Notes: a model not told the origin generated them from the letters alone. Positions 35,701 to 47,838 are shown, counted from the first letter of the stretch. The stretch is 64,000 nt of DNA from Branchiostoma floridae (GCF_000003815.2 NC_049983.1:14295569-14359568), one strand, 5' to 3'. Program-made: numbers and translations.

Positions 35701-38700
35701 TCCACAATATTCTGGTGCTGCAATGATCTTGAATACTCAGCTGTAGTCAAACTTTCTTCAATTTTCTGCGCTGCACCTTGCTTTCCACATAATGTTACAT
35801 TTACTTCCAAAGCTCCCCCAGTTTTCTCATTTTTCACAGGCCCCCAGATGCTTATGNNNNNNNNNNNNNNNNNNNNNNNNNNNNNNNNNNNNNNNNNNNN
35901 NNNNNNNNNNNNNNNNNNNNNNNNNNNNNNNNNNNNNNNNNNNNNNNNNNNNNNNNAGGACAACCTGGGTACCCCCCTCAGGCCCAACCAGGGTACCCCC
36001 TTCAGGGTCAGGCAGGGGGGTACCCTGCACCAGGGGGTCCACCACCCCAGGTTGGTTTTGCCTCAGGACAGCCACCCCCTGAAGGGTATCAGCAGGGAGG
36101 GGGCCCCCCTGCAGCGGCAGGGCCGGAACCCTCCGCACCATCCGCTGACAAGATGGACAGCATCTCTGGGTACGAGGGGGTCGGATTTGGATCAGGTAAG
36201 CAGTTTTAATATGCACACTGGTGTATACAGAAACATATACATGTGCTTCTCTCTTACTCTATTATACATAAATATATTAATGCTGTTGAAACATTAATAG
36301 ACTTCAAAGAGACAGTAATCTGAAAGCAGAGGTTATGCTCTGGCTTGTTTGTTTAATAATAATGTCTTTTTAGGTGTTTTTATGAAGTAGTTTAGCAGGT
36401 GGACAGAAAAATGCCCTGACAAATAAAAAATCTGGCTAGAACACTGAAAAGATGTCCCAAACATGTCGGAGCCTAACCAGTCTGCTTGGAGAGTAAAGAA
36501 ACAGCAGTTAACATTGTTTCATAAATTCTCCAGGAGCACACATACTATGATATTTAACATGAAAATCACCCGTAATTGATGTTGTAAATTCCGATATGTC
36601 CTCCCTAGCCCCTCCACTGCCCCCACCCAGCTATGAGGAGACCCAGAGACAGCCCCCTGAGAGGAGTAGTCTGCCACAGTGAGTATAAACTATATGACAT
36701 GTGTAAAACCATACATATGTACAGAGGCTATTCCTCTCCATAATACACATACAGACCTGATGGACTTTGATCCCAACTGAACCTCAAAATAGTTTTACGA
36801 AGTAAATTAGTAACTGTGTGCTTTGCATGACAGAAATGACAACCTACCAGCCAAATTGTAGGATGTTTGTTGGCACAACTCAGGAAATATACCCAAGTGC
36901 TTTGAAAAAAAGGTTTGACCTTGTATTAAACTGTAAACAACAGTCCTGGTTGTTGCTTTTGGCATTTGTTGTCAACTGGTTCTTATCTATCGATATCTTG
37001 AAGCTTAATGATTACCTGAACTATTTGACAAAATACTTATAATGTTTCACATGACAATTTACTGTCAACAATGGCCACTGGCCATCTCTATATCCTGGTT
37101 TGCTGTCTACCGGATATGGTAGTTACATGATAAACAGCATATTCCATGTACTGCCACCATTTTGTTACTGTTTCATATTTTACGCTGAATCTGATGGCAA
37201 CCTGTCCATCCAATATATTGATCAGGTGAGATTTGATGATCATGGACAGGACCACTTGTAGTGGTGAACTCCACTTCCATGAAGGAACTCAGTGACAAAT
37301 CACTGACAATATTTGCTGCTGTAGCAAATAACTGAAATGTGGAGCAGATTAAAAGCAGACAGTGATCCCCTGGTAGTTGAACCACCAAGAGTGGTCAATT
37401 AGATGGCCATGGTCTTTGGATGTACCTAAATTTGATTCACACATCTGTGTATGACCTGTAAATGAAGATAGGCAGTACTTTTATGTGACCTTTACCTTAT
37501 AGCTATATATTTGAACCTATGCAATCTCTTCCAACCATTGATTGCTGGAATCCTGCCCATGCAAATATAAGGGATATATAAATTTTGGGCAATAATGACC
37601 AATCATTTGCGCTCATGTTTTCGTCTGTTTTGTGATCATTTTCAGACTGCCAGGAATCACAGAGGAGGATGCCCGTGAGGCCCTGGTGCAGTATGTAGGA
37701 GAACAGTGCTGCTATGGGAAGACGCCTGCTAAAGAACTTACGTTCACAGACATTGTGCCTTCAAGTGCATTCCATGTAAGGTCATATAGTGTAGTTCATA
37801 TGCACTGTGTTGTTCTCTTCTACCAGCCACAAGAAATACTGTTTTCAATGAAAAGGCTTCAACAGGAAGAAATACTGTGAAATGACAACTCTAAAACAAT
37901 GGTTCTATTTTCCCATTATGTTTTGTGTATGTGATGAATTGTAATGTTACCATGCAGACCTTGAAAGTTCAATGATTAATTCATGTTGACAAATTAAACA
38001 ATCTTCATGTTTCTTTTCAGTACACATTGGAAACATTTGCAGAGGGAAGGTCGACAGCCTGGGCATATGAACCCTTCAGAGGTAAATTCTACTTTTTTGT
38101 TTGATGCAACTTGAGAAATTTAAATCTGCTTTATCTAAAGATAGTTTTTTTCCTAGATATCAATTTGTACCTATGCAATTTGTTGTTTGGTGCAGTGGCC
38201 GAGTGGGCAAAGTGTTTGCCTTGTATTCAGTAGGTCATGAGTTCAATCCCATCCGAGTCATACAAAAGACTTTAAAAATGGCACATGCTGCTTTCTCTGC
38301 TTAGCACTCAGCACTAATGTGAAAGAGTATGGGAGTAAATCAGACATCATTACCAGCGGACCAGCCCCCTGCTGTAGTGGCTTGCGCAAATGTGTGGCCC
38401 ACGGGCTACAGAAATGGAGATGGGCGCCACCCATAAGTATCTGTTATGGATGTTAAAAGGCAACTTTAACTTAAGTGTTTGTTGTTTTCCAGGCCAGCCC
38501 ATTGATGGCCCCATGAACGGCCCTGCCCCGGGACCATGGGACATCCAGGCTCAGGCTCCTGCCATGTTCCAGAACTTTACACAACAAGTGGAGGTGCCAC
38601 ACACAGCCTCTGTCAAGGTAATAATATCAAGGAGCTTTCATCATGAAACCATCCCTGTTGTTATTTCATCAGACATACCGACATTCAATGTGAATTATTT

Positions 38701-40872
38701 CTTGGGCATCGTTCTCTTGGTTAAGGTTTTATGCTCCATCTTTCCCAGCCGTGTCACACTTGTATTGGACTGGGGAGGAAGCCCTGCCACCACTGCCATG
38801 CCATGGGAACTGTGAGTGTCTTCATTTCGGACTATCTTTTGTCAATAACATGACTTTCTTGTCAGTAATGGACTTTCTTTTGTCAAACATCCTGTCTATT
38901 AGATGATGTTAAATATGAAATCAGGAAACGTGGATGGATTAAACATATTGCATTCTGCTCAAATGAACTGTTTGGTCGTAACCGTATTTCTTACATGTAT
39001 GTACCAGAGCCACTGCCATCACTGCCATGGCAGCGGCCGCACCACAGTGTACGAGGAAGGCCGCCATCACCACAGGCACTGCACCTGGTGCCACGGATCA
39101 GGCAGGAGGCAGTAAGTCAGTCATTACACTTATAGGATTACTGACTTTCAACTCTATTTGTCAAAGTAAATGTTACACCTATCTGTGGTACAATTCCCTA
39201 AATTACCTGCTCACCTACATTTGAGGATTACACGAATGCATAAGAATGTATGGAATACTCCTGATCTTCAGATTTTTATGTAGCAGCCAGAAAAAGCTAG
39301 CGGTACAGTGTTAGCACCAACTTGGCCTAGTCATACTGGAAACTAAAGATTTAACACTGGTTGGCTGATATACTGTAGATGTCTACCTACCTTGTTATTG
39401 TTGCTTATTGAGTTCTCCTCTCACTCTCCTATTTCAGGTGCCACCAGTGCCATGGGCTTGGTCAGATCCCCTGCCCCACCTGTGGTGCCCAGGGCCAACT
39501 CAAGTGTTACATCCAACTCACCATCAAATGGTAATGCACAACAGACTTTGGTCATATCAGATGTACTTTTAATAGCTTCTGTTGCACCCGCTTGGTAACT
39601 TTTTGTTCTGTACACTTTGTTGTTGTTTGGTTTTGAAACTTTGACAAATCTCAAAATGCAGGGTGAACCACGTGGAAGACCACATAGTTGAGCGGACAGC
39701 TTTGCCTGATGAGCTCATCAGGGGAGTGAGTGGGCAGGTGGCCTTCAAGGAGGAATATCCAAGGGTAAGCAGCCAGAATCCGGCACGCCAGAATGATTAA
39801 TTTTGTTACAACAGTCAGTCCTCTTGATTGTAAGCTTTCAGTGAAGCAATCTCACATGAATTATCCTAATCCTCAAAGAGACTTCTATCAGGATTAAATG
39901 GTACTGCAGGAAACTGCACAACAATGGCTGCATTTGTCTTGCAAAGCAAAGTGGTATCCAAATCCATGTTCAGCGCATGCCCTTCCAATATGTTCTACTA
40001 TGGAATTCTCTTTTTGGCATATCTTTTTACCTGGATGTCTAACCTTCATTGCATATCGTTGACAATTGTTTCCACCCAGGTATGGCCCATAAACCACTTC
40101 CCTGAAGCAGAAATCAACAACGCCTCTCAGAACCTGGTGCAGAGGCACAGCTCTGCCTTCCCAACTGAACGGCTGCTCATGCAGGTAGGTCAGGGGAATA
40201 CTGTAAATTCATTTACTTTCGCAGTGGGTTTATTTTGCCATAGGTGTTTGTTGTGTTCTGAATTCATGATTGAAAGAAGTCTACAGTTCAGTAAGTCATG
40301 AAAAGAAGATACAATTTAGCATTGTCATGAATTTGTGCTGGATATCACGTGAAAATAAAACCACTGCAAACATTTCGAGATTTTCAGTGCCTACTTTGTG
40401 AATCCCAGACTGGCTTTGGTTCATTGGTTAACATCAATTCCACCAGGTACCACAATACTGCCACATGAAAAAAAAATACATGAATTCAAAGTGATTTAAA
40501 GAGATGTACCGATGTAGCATCAATAATCCTTGGATACATACAACACTTCAGATATTTAGGTGTTCAAGACAATCTTGAGAAAAGGCCTCTATAACATTGA
40601 TTTTTTTATGTGGCAGTATATGGTACTGGTTGATGTTACTGTACATCAGAACATGTACTGCACTGATTAATCATATTTCTGTCTTATTGAAATACTAATT
40701 GCTGAAATTTCCTTAAACCTTACAGCGTCACCAGGTGAGGATCATCCCTGTGGCAGAGGCGACCTACAACTGGAAGGACCAGCCCTTCAACTTCTTCGTG
40801 TATGGGTTTGAACACAAGGTCCACGCCCCTGACTACCCACAGAAGTGTTGCTGGGGCTGCAACATTCTGTAG
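32783..40872 (+). CDS. SSUH2: SSUH2 homologue, zinc-finger-like CxxCxGxG protein
   Basis: Twelve exons: 32783-32865, 35840-36195 (containing the gap), 36609-36678, 37646-37775, 38021-38081, 38493-38617, 38749-38811, 39008-39111, 39438-39530, 39662-39764, 40080-40184, 40726-40872. With the gap taken as 100 bases the model reads 479 codons in frame. The N-terminus is Pro/Gly/Gln-rich with Q-P-G-Y-P repeats and a P-P-S-Y motif. Next comes the conserved SSUH2 core (Y-T-L-E-T-F-A-E-G-R, P-W-D-I-Q). After it stands a DnaJ-like cysteine region: C-H-T-C-I-G-L-G, C-H-H-C-H-G-S-G, C-T-W-C-H-G-S-G and C-H-Q-C-H-G-L-G. The protein ends C-C-W-G-C-N-I-L. In mammals SSUH2 is linked to tooth development; its biochemical role is unclear. 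The gene converges on ATP5F1C. Confidence 0.92.
32866..35839. other. First intron region of SSUH2
   Basis: Apart from the alternative first exon at 34979, this 3 kb is AT-rich non-coding DNA. It includes a small minus-strand open stretch (35670-35856) that abuts the gap. The sequence just upstream of 34979 should contain the second promoter if that exon is used. Confidence 0.45.
34979..35016 (+). CDS. SSUH2: Possible alternative first coding exon of SSUH2
   Basis: An ATG at 34979 opens M-A-D-G-E-R-K-P-L-L-G-A followed by AA|GTGAGT. It leaves two bases, exactly the phase left by the upstream first exon (M-A-D-P-R-M...AG|GTAAGT), so either can splice to the acceptor at 35839. The shared M-A-D start suggests exon duplication. 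It would give a 464-residue isoform lacking the first Q-P-rich segment. Expression is unproven. Confidence 0.5.
35857..35956. other. Assembly gap of 100 N
   Basis: Exactly 100 undetermined bases lie inside SSUH2 exon 2. The exon starts at 35840 (P-P-D-A-Y) and resumes as G-Q-P-G-Y-P-P-Q. The frame is kept across 100 bases, but the round number implies a placeholder of unknown true length in a repetitive Pro/Gly segment. Confidence 0.98.
38187..38475 (+). mobile_element. tRNA-derived SINE in an SSUH2 intron
   Basis: RNA polymerase III promoter boxes are visible: an A-box-like TGGCCGAGTGG at 38196-38206 and a B-box-like GAGTTCAATCC at 38239-38249, 43 bases apart as in tRNAs. The head therefore resembles a tRNA. 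A non-tRNA body of about 200 bases follows and ends in the short direct repeat AACTTTAACTTAA. It stops about 18 bases before the exon starting at 38493. Exact boundaries are approximate. Confidence 0.75.
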
Positions 40873-42294
40873 ATGCCACAGTCTAAGGGTTTTCTCCAGC
40901 ACTGTTTTGACAATGCAACTCAAGATGGTCAAACATCCTGACAGATATCTAGGAAAGTTTCAGTGTAGGGGAACTGTAATCTTGGTCTTACATGAACAAG
41001 TCTCCATAGTAAAGTCTGTAGCTGGTACATTGGCTTTGTATACCATTTCTGATATATTGCTATCAGAAAACAGCATTTAATAAGCCAAATACTGGCCATG
41101 GCATCTGCTGCAGAGGCTAGGTTTTACACTAAAAGGAAAGTGCCAATAATTGGGGAAAAGGTAACCCTCTAAATATAGTTGCAGCTGGTATACTTTCAAC
41201 CGATACATTTAAATGTCAAGTTGAGAGAATTTTAAATCATCTTGAAACATGTACACAGATTATTTTTTGTAAATGGATAATATGAGCAAAATTCTACATA
41301 CTTCACTCTAGGAGTCCATTCCAAGTCACCCCACGAGTTTTTCAATATTTTAGAATTATTGTCATAAGATTACAAACATTGTTATATTAATATTTGGAAA
41401 ATACATTAGATCTATGTATTCAATTTAATGATTTTCAATCCTACTGATTAAAAAATGAGTTCACAGAACTGCATCTAGAGATTTTTGCTATTACATCAAG
41501 ACCAATCAGGTTAGGCTTGTCAATTTATATGTAAATGTGGGTCATCAAGTGAATCACATGACAAGAAATGAACTCAAAACACCTTGCCAAATGTGCCTTG
41601 CTTGTAGAATTCCAATGAAACCAAATATTTCACTTAGCCATTCCTCTACATTTTCAGGAATTAAAACTCTGGTATTGTTAAAGGACAGTCTTATGTTGTT
41701 GACTTAAAAAATCTTTCATCTTTACCAAGCTCTGCTACTTTGTCAGTTAAAGACTCTTTGATCTGTATTTTTGTCATATAACACTTGAACAGACACACAT
41801 TCTTATGATTATTTAAAACCAGAATGCATAGCTACAGAAAACCCTTGACTCAAACAATTCCACACAGAACATTTTATTGAGTGTACAGCCAGTCAGATGT
41901 GGAACCCACATACCAGGCAGATATAAGTTATGTCTTTCAAAGTTTTACTATTCAAAATCTTCCAGGTTGAACTGGCAAACTGACAAATACTTAACCTCAG
42001 CTTCCCATTAGATAGTTCTTTCCCCTCTGATACTACAGGATGTCTATGTCATGTTGAAATATTTTTGCAACAATGTGTATGCTGCTATGGTTATTATATT
42101 AATCTTTCAATTAAGAAACATGAGAAGAAAACCTCATGTCAACTCCAGATGATCACATTTTTATGACTGTAGCTTAAGATACATGAAGGTGGTATATAAG
42201 ACTTATCTTCTGTAGGATAGATGAGGAATTTAACAGTAGAAATCTAAGAAGGAAGAGGGGGAACCTCCAGGGAAAGCCGAGTGGACACACATTT
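40873..42294. other. Convergent 3' UTRs of SSUH2 and ATP5F1C
   Basis: SSUH2 (+) ends at 40872 and ATP5F1C (-) at 42295. The intervening AT-rich DNA holds no coding signal. A minus-strand AATAAA at 41873-41878 would give ATP5F1C a 3' UTR of about 420 bases. No clear SSUH2 signal was found. Confidence 0.5.
41873..41878 (-). terminator. Polyadenylation signal of ATP5F1C
   Basis: TTTATT on the plus strand, AATAAA on the minus strand, 417 bases past the distal stop codon. Confidence 0.45.
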
Positions 42295-45200
42295 CTACAG
42301 AGCAGCAGCACCAGAAATGATCTCGATCAACTCTCTGGTGATGACGGCCTGGCGGGTGCGGTTGAAGGTCAATGTCAGCTTGTCAATCATTTCCCCTGAA
42401 ATACAGAAAAGTCGGTCAGTACAAAAGGCATCATAAACTTGCTAGGCTGAAGCCTATGACCAGCCCACCACAGTTTGGAATATGTGACAGCCTATATTCT
42501 TATATCAGCCCATTTTTTGTTGAAGATCGATTTTTGATCTTCCTTCAACCTTTCCTGCATAGCATCCAACTTACCCTTGGGGTTAGAACCCATGTCCACT
42601 TTGCAGGCTTGATCTATCTGTGTACATTGCAGCTACAGCCACTGCTACAGGCAGCAGCATGTATACTAGTATTTCTCTACAGGTCAGTACTCTTTGCCAC
42701 CTGACAGCCAAGGCCTACCACCTCAGCATCGGTAAAGCTGAATGTGTACATATCAGTAGACTGCCATAGAGGTACATGGGTTAAATCCTTGCTTAATAGT
42801 TTTGCCTTTTGCTGGATGTTTGTTTCTGTACGTTTCTGTGGCAAAACGTTTAAGAAATCATCTTCAAGGCCAGAAAGATCATTGCAGTATCTGATCTTGC
42901 TTTTCAAACCAATGGTGCTTTAGTGTATTCCAAGGCACAATAGCTGTCTACTTCCAAAACTTTTCACAAACAGGATTGGTTTCCACCCTCCACCAGTGGC
43001 TGAGTTATGCTGAAATATCAAGGATTGTACCCAGCATCCCCTTGTGACTGTCTACTTCAACTCACTTATCCTGAGTCCTGAGCCTGGGCTCCAACAACAA
43101 TATCTATCAGCTCTTTGGTGATCTCCGCCTGACGTTTACGGTTGAACTGCATAGTCAGTGCGTCAATCATTTCCCCTGGTAATAGTTAGAGCTTTTAATA
43201 GTATTCATAACTAAATTCATCTCAACAAAACTATTAGCATCACAGAAACCCATGACCTGCAACCAAGATCTTCTCTCATATTTGTCAAAATTATTGGGCA
43301 AAGCTCCTTGTTATAATGTAGGAAGGTACAGAACATAATAAAATGAAGTGCTTCTCAATTCAATAAACAGAGAGGAATACAGTACTTTTGAGCAGTGCTT
43401 CTTTAACAGCTTCTCCATGATTTGTGCACCTTGTAGATCTCTTATAGGATTTATTCCTGGTATCATACCTGCGTTCTTTGTGGCACTGTCCATAGCAGTC
43501 ATTCTGGCGCTGTGCTCGCAGCAGTTGGTCTCCTTCATGCAGGCGTACAGCACGCTGGCCAGCTGGTACTCCTGATAGCTGCGGATCACCTCGGCATCCA
43601 GGCTGTCGTACACAGCCAGCGAGTCTAAAGCACAACACAAATGATTTCAATGCTTAAAAATGTACGTCAACATATGCATTCTTTCATTGTCACGGACACC
43701 CTGGAACTGTGTAACACAAACTCTGCTGGCTGGGGGTGTAACTGGCCCCTTCCCGTAGGCTGGCGGATGTTGGCCTGGCTGCTATAAGCAAGATTTAATC
43801 AGGCAAGTAATATTCTTCTTGTTCTTTCTATGTTAAATGTTAAATGTACAACTGTGCTGTTCACAGTATTAGTCCAAAAGGTTTGTCTTACCTGCTTCAG
43901 ACACACTTTGTAGGGAGTGTAGTGGCAACGGACGCAGTTTATACGCCACAACAGACCTGCAAAGTAAACAAGGACATTCTAACTTTGTACATGTTACACA
44001 CAAGACTAGTGTAAAAACACTGTATCTGATATTTAACACTGCATAGTATCTTAAACTGTGAAGAAGGATTCCAGAAGATCATCTTTTGTCTGTTGATAGA
44101 TGTATCACATACAATGTAGAGCTTTGTCCTGATGTGGTGTACAATGCTGACAAATCTGGGAGTGTGCTTTAAGAGTGTGGACACTCATCAAAGTAAATCA
44201 GGAAACTGAAAAGTTCTTCTTACTTGAACTCGTTGAAGTGGATCTCTCCTACATCAAACTCATAGCCACTGTTGATGATAGACTCTGCTACATCCGCAGC
44301 ATCGGCAAAAGTGGCAGGCTGTCTTCCAAAGTTGGCAAAGGTCAGCATGAAATAGTCTGAATGTGTCCTAAAGGGAAAAGGGACACAAATACAGCAACAT
44401 GGTCAACAATGTCCTCAACCAGCATTCAGAAGAATAAACAAAGACATTTCTTCCCACAAACATCTATTTTATCATTGTTTCCTATCCATGCATCTGACAA
44501 ATTTTGGTTGCCCCTGGAATACCTTACCTGTTAATTTTGAGCCCTGTATGCAGAGTCAGACTGCTATGTATGTATCTGACACCAAATAAATAATCCTAAC
44601 ACTTACTTGTACAGGGCTTGCCTGGCCTTGTCTCCCAGTGTGATGAACTTGATCTCCTTGTCAGCGTGGTCCTTAACATAATTCTTCAGCAGCTTGTTGA
44701 TGTTGGAGTTCATGGCCCCACACAGACCACGATCACTGCCCATGGTCACCACAAGGTGTTTTGGCTTCTCTTTGTCCTGTTCTATATCCACCTTTTCATA
44801 AAAAACTGGGAAAATGATAGATTATAACTATGATTATTTGCTTGTTTGTTATCTAAAATCCTTTAATTTTTTTGCCACATTTACTCATCTATTAATCAAA
44901 AATTAAACAGTGAAATATGTTTTATCTTTAATAAATTTGAACTTTCAAGATTTGAATGTATGACATTTTTGGTACAAATTCTACAAAGAAATAATACAGT
45001 GACTTCTCAGAGTCTCACAGACTATACTATACAACTTGTAGATATAAAATGTGCCAGAATCTTATGTCCATACATTGTGGTAAGGTTATACATTGAAACT
45101 AACCATTAGCACCAGTTCCGTATGGCCGAGAAGGCTTGAGTTCTCTCTCAGCCCGGGCATACTTGGCTGCTGACACCATCTTCATGGACTGGGTGATCTT

Positions 45201-45726
45201 TTGTACATTCTTCACAGATTTTAGTCTGTTCCGAACTGATGAGAAGAAAATAGTCATCAATACACCAATCATTAAACAATATAACTAGCTCTAATTACTA
45301 AAGTGTAAAACTGAACAACAGGACAGAGTAGATTATGACCAACAGTGACATTAACTTGATTAAGCCTTAAATGTTGATCTAGTCAAAGCATAAGTTTATG
45401 TACATGTAAATGTATTATCAAAATATCTGTATGCCCAGTCTCCATGCAGAAGAGAGAGTAACTTACTTTCTTTCAGTGTTGCCATACCACGCACCTGAGT
45501 GCTAAAGAAAAGAACATGGTAATGAGTAATGACAAAAAATAACAATATGCATCCTGATATACAAAACAATCAAGAAGACATTGTTGTTTTTGCAATAGCT
45601 ATTTTTTATTCTTCCAGTGGACAACTCGGACAAGATAATTCTTTCAAGCAATCTGCACTGAAATGGACTTACAGATGCTAGAGCACAGGATCGTGCTACT
45701 TGGGGGAACTTAACAGACATGAGCAT
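42295..45726 (-). CDS. ATP5F1C: Mitochondrial F1F0 ATP synthase subunit gamma
   Basis: Coding exons in transcript order: 45673-45726, 45467-45494, 45104-45235, 44607-44805, 44224-44367, 43892-43956, 43469-43624, then 42295-42395. They join to 292 residues, near the usual precursor length. The N-terminus ([26 protein letters not shown]) fits a presequence. It leads into [13 protein letters not shown], the conserved N-terminal helix of the rotor shaft. Exon 4 contains [14 protein letters not shown], a gamma-subunit signature. The C-terminal helix ([19 protein letters not shown]) lies in the last exons and would turn inside the alpha3beta3 ring. A second terminal exon exists at 43066-43175. Confidence 0.96.
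43066..43175 (-). CDS. ATP5F1C: Alternative terminal coding exon of ATP5F1C
   Basis: A second 3' exon with its own acceptor (TATTACCAG) and stop codon. It starts [16 protein letters not shown] and ends [10 protein letters not shown]. It joins exon 7 in the same phase as the distal exon, giving 295 instead of 292 residues. Both versions keep the E-M-I-D...F-N-R-x-R-Q core and have no disruption, so both look functional and mutually exclusive. Which isoform dominates, and where, cannot be read from DNA. Confidence 0.85.
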
Positions 45727-45999
45727 GGGCCTGAGCACTTATAAATTGCAGGTAGGAAGGCAATCTGCACCGATTAATTATTGTTGGATGCCAAAAATAG
45801 CTTTTTTCCAGTACGGAAGGGCACTATTACTAACCTTTTCTACTTCTCTGTTCTCCACAGATAGCAAATGTACAGTAATAAATTTGTTTTTAAAAAAAGC
45901 GTTAATCATCTCAAGGCATCTTCCATTTTCTGAGGAAAGGTGTCCAACATGACCATGAATAATACAGTTACAAAATTTTCAACAAAACCAGATAGTTTG

Positions 46000-46057
46000 A
46001 AAGTGACACCTGATACATGTACCTCAAGGCTGAGGTACATGTATCAGGTGTCACTTT
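46000..46057. repeat. Perfect 27-base inverted repeat with 4-base loop
   Basis: Left arm 46000-46026 begins AAAGTGACACCTGATACATG; right arm 46031-46057 is its exact reverse complement, separated by AGGC. Such a hairpin may be a small element remnant or a foldable RNA. Confidence 0.85.
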
Positions 46058-46240
46058 GACATCGGGGAAAGACGTGATTTTTCCGAGTCCCCATCAGACA
46101 GTTTAATGGAGTAGAAGAAACTCTAACCTTCAAGAAATCTTAAGAAACCTTTTCGTAAATAGATGGTTGCATCTCTCGAAAAAGTGGATTTTAGTTAGGT
46201 GATATGATTATCTTTTCTTGCATGTGACCTCTAAAGAATC

Positions 46241-46481
46241 GGCGCCATGTTGGTCCGCCCTCCCCAGACTGACCATGGAAAATGCCGATTATTTGCGACA
46301 TGTCGCAGCTAAATCTTTCTTCGGTTATCGCCCAAGCGACATAAATATCTTACTCGGCTATAAGGAAAACAATTTTTGCTCTAAACATTGCAATTTCTTA
46401 CCATGTTGGCACGAAAAGTGCTGTACGGGACAACATGGCTGCCGACCGGTGTTCGTCCCTCACCCACGACGCATGCGCAAG
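46241..46481. promoter_or_regulatory. Candidate ATP5F1C promoter with NRF1- and YY1-like sites
   Basis: GACGCATGCGCA near 46468-46479 matches the NRF1 palindrome pattern. GGCGCCATGTTGG at 46241-46253 and CAACATGGCTGCC at 46431-46443 resemble YY1 sites. NRF1 and YY1 commonly control nuclear genes for mitochondrial proteins. The distance to the ATG (over 500 bases) would require a long 5' UTR or a UTR intron. Confidence 0.35.
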
Positions 46482-46750
46482 AAGAGCCTCGTTTTCAGGT
46501 TAGTTGGAAGGGTCCATCTCTGTGGCAGGGGTGCTACATCTTCTATATCGCCTTAGTAGCCTGTGTTACACAATCCCTCGCTGTCGGGCGCTTTTGGGGG
46601 TCTGATCAGTGAAAGGGCTGCTGGAATTTCGATGTAGTCATGCTACAGCCTTAGATGCCCCACTGCTATAGCCCAAAAATTAACAAAAGTTTATGTTGTT
46701 AAGGCTCTTAATGTTATAAAAGTTAAAGTTATAACGTAATCTTACATATC

Positions 46751-46850
46751 GATACGCCAAAATAGTTACTCAAGTTCAGTTACTCAAGCAACTGGATATG
46801 ATTTTGGAAAATCATATTCAGTTGCTTCAGTAACTCTTTTGGGGCGTATC
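46751..46850. mobile_element. MITE-like hairpin element
   Basis: The ends GATACGCC and GGCGTATC are inverted copies. Inside, AGTTACT, CAAGCAACTGGATATGATTT and its imperfect reverse complement meet around GGAA. A related inverted repeat occurs at about 51598-51665. The element has no coding capacity. Confidence 0.6.
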
Positions 46851-46892
46851 TTATTTCAAATCATGACTGTGAAAGATTTTAAAGTGACAATA

Positions 46893-46898
46893 TTTATT
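46893..46898 (-). terminator. Possible polyadenylation signal of TUBGCP6
   Basis: AATAAA on the minus strand about 940 bases past the stop. Closer variant signals may be used instead. Confidence 0.3.
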
Positions 46899-47838
46899 TG
46901 GCACACATAATTTCAATCATATACAGATGTGTAATACAACAATAACTTTGATCTCAAAGTCAAACAATGTGCAGCTATCAAACCATATATAACCCTCTTG
47001 TTCCAACAAATTTGAGTGGATAACCAAATATTTATAAGTTTTTACCAAGTTTCTGTACATCAATAACTAGAAGACAATAGCATGAAATTTTGCAAAGAAA
47101 TTTACAAATCTGCAATATTTGCAAAGGAATATAGGACATGAGTCCAAGAATTTAAACATATGGTCATCATGTTTTGTTCTGATCATTCCCTCTAAATAAT
47201 GCAATCAATAAATGTACTGAGTTACTAACAGTCAGGCAGTGTTGACTTCTTTTCAAATTGCTTAAAGACTTAGAAGCCAGTAAACTAGTAAAGGCCTTTA
47301 CTAGGGTATACCACTTCTAGTTATCTAGTATTACTTAACACTAACAGTATCACTTACATTTTTTTCTTTTACCGGTAGTGTTATATAGTATCACTTTCTT
47401 CTGACATGAAGAGGCTTTCAAAATTGATACATCTCAAGTTTAACATGAGCATGTATGTCCTTCTCTACTGCTTTACCTACATGACCTAGATTTATGTCAT
47501 TATAGTTTTCTGTTGCTGCAATTGTATATGTATATGGGCTGAAACTAAGGTGAGCATGATCTATTCAGACTACATAGACATACACCCTATCTCATATGTC
47601 TTGTCCACTGTATGCAAAAGATTCTTTCTTGCAACAAATAATAAGTTCCACATCGGACAAGCTCTATATACCTGTGATCCCATTTTTGCGTGTAGACAAC
47701 ATAGTCATGCTTTTGTTCAAATGTCTAACCACTTTGTTTAACATTTAGAGCCATCACTTCTCCAGTTACAAGTAGAAGTTGGTAACAATTTCCAACTGTA
47801 GATATGACATACATTAAATATTACTTGACACAAGGTTC

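Larger units (their letters stand above)
45727..47838. other. Upstream region of ATP5F1C and 3' flank of TUBGCP6
   Basis: No coding exon is supported. It contains a perfect hairpin at 46000-46057, promoter-like CpG-containing DNA with NRF1/YY1-like sites near 46240-46480, a MITE-like inverted repeat at 46751-46850, and a minus-strand AATAAA at 46893-46898 that may end TUBGCP6. Confidence 0.5.

Noticed and set aside
43690-43790. GC-richer patch between ATP5F1C exons
   Set aside because: No acceptor-donor pair gives a frame consistent with the neighbouring exons.
46218-46556. 112-codon ORF upstream of ATP5F1C
   Set aside because: The DNA looks like a CpG-containing promoter with NRF1/YY1-like sites; the peptide has no domain.
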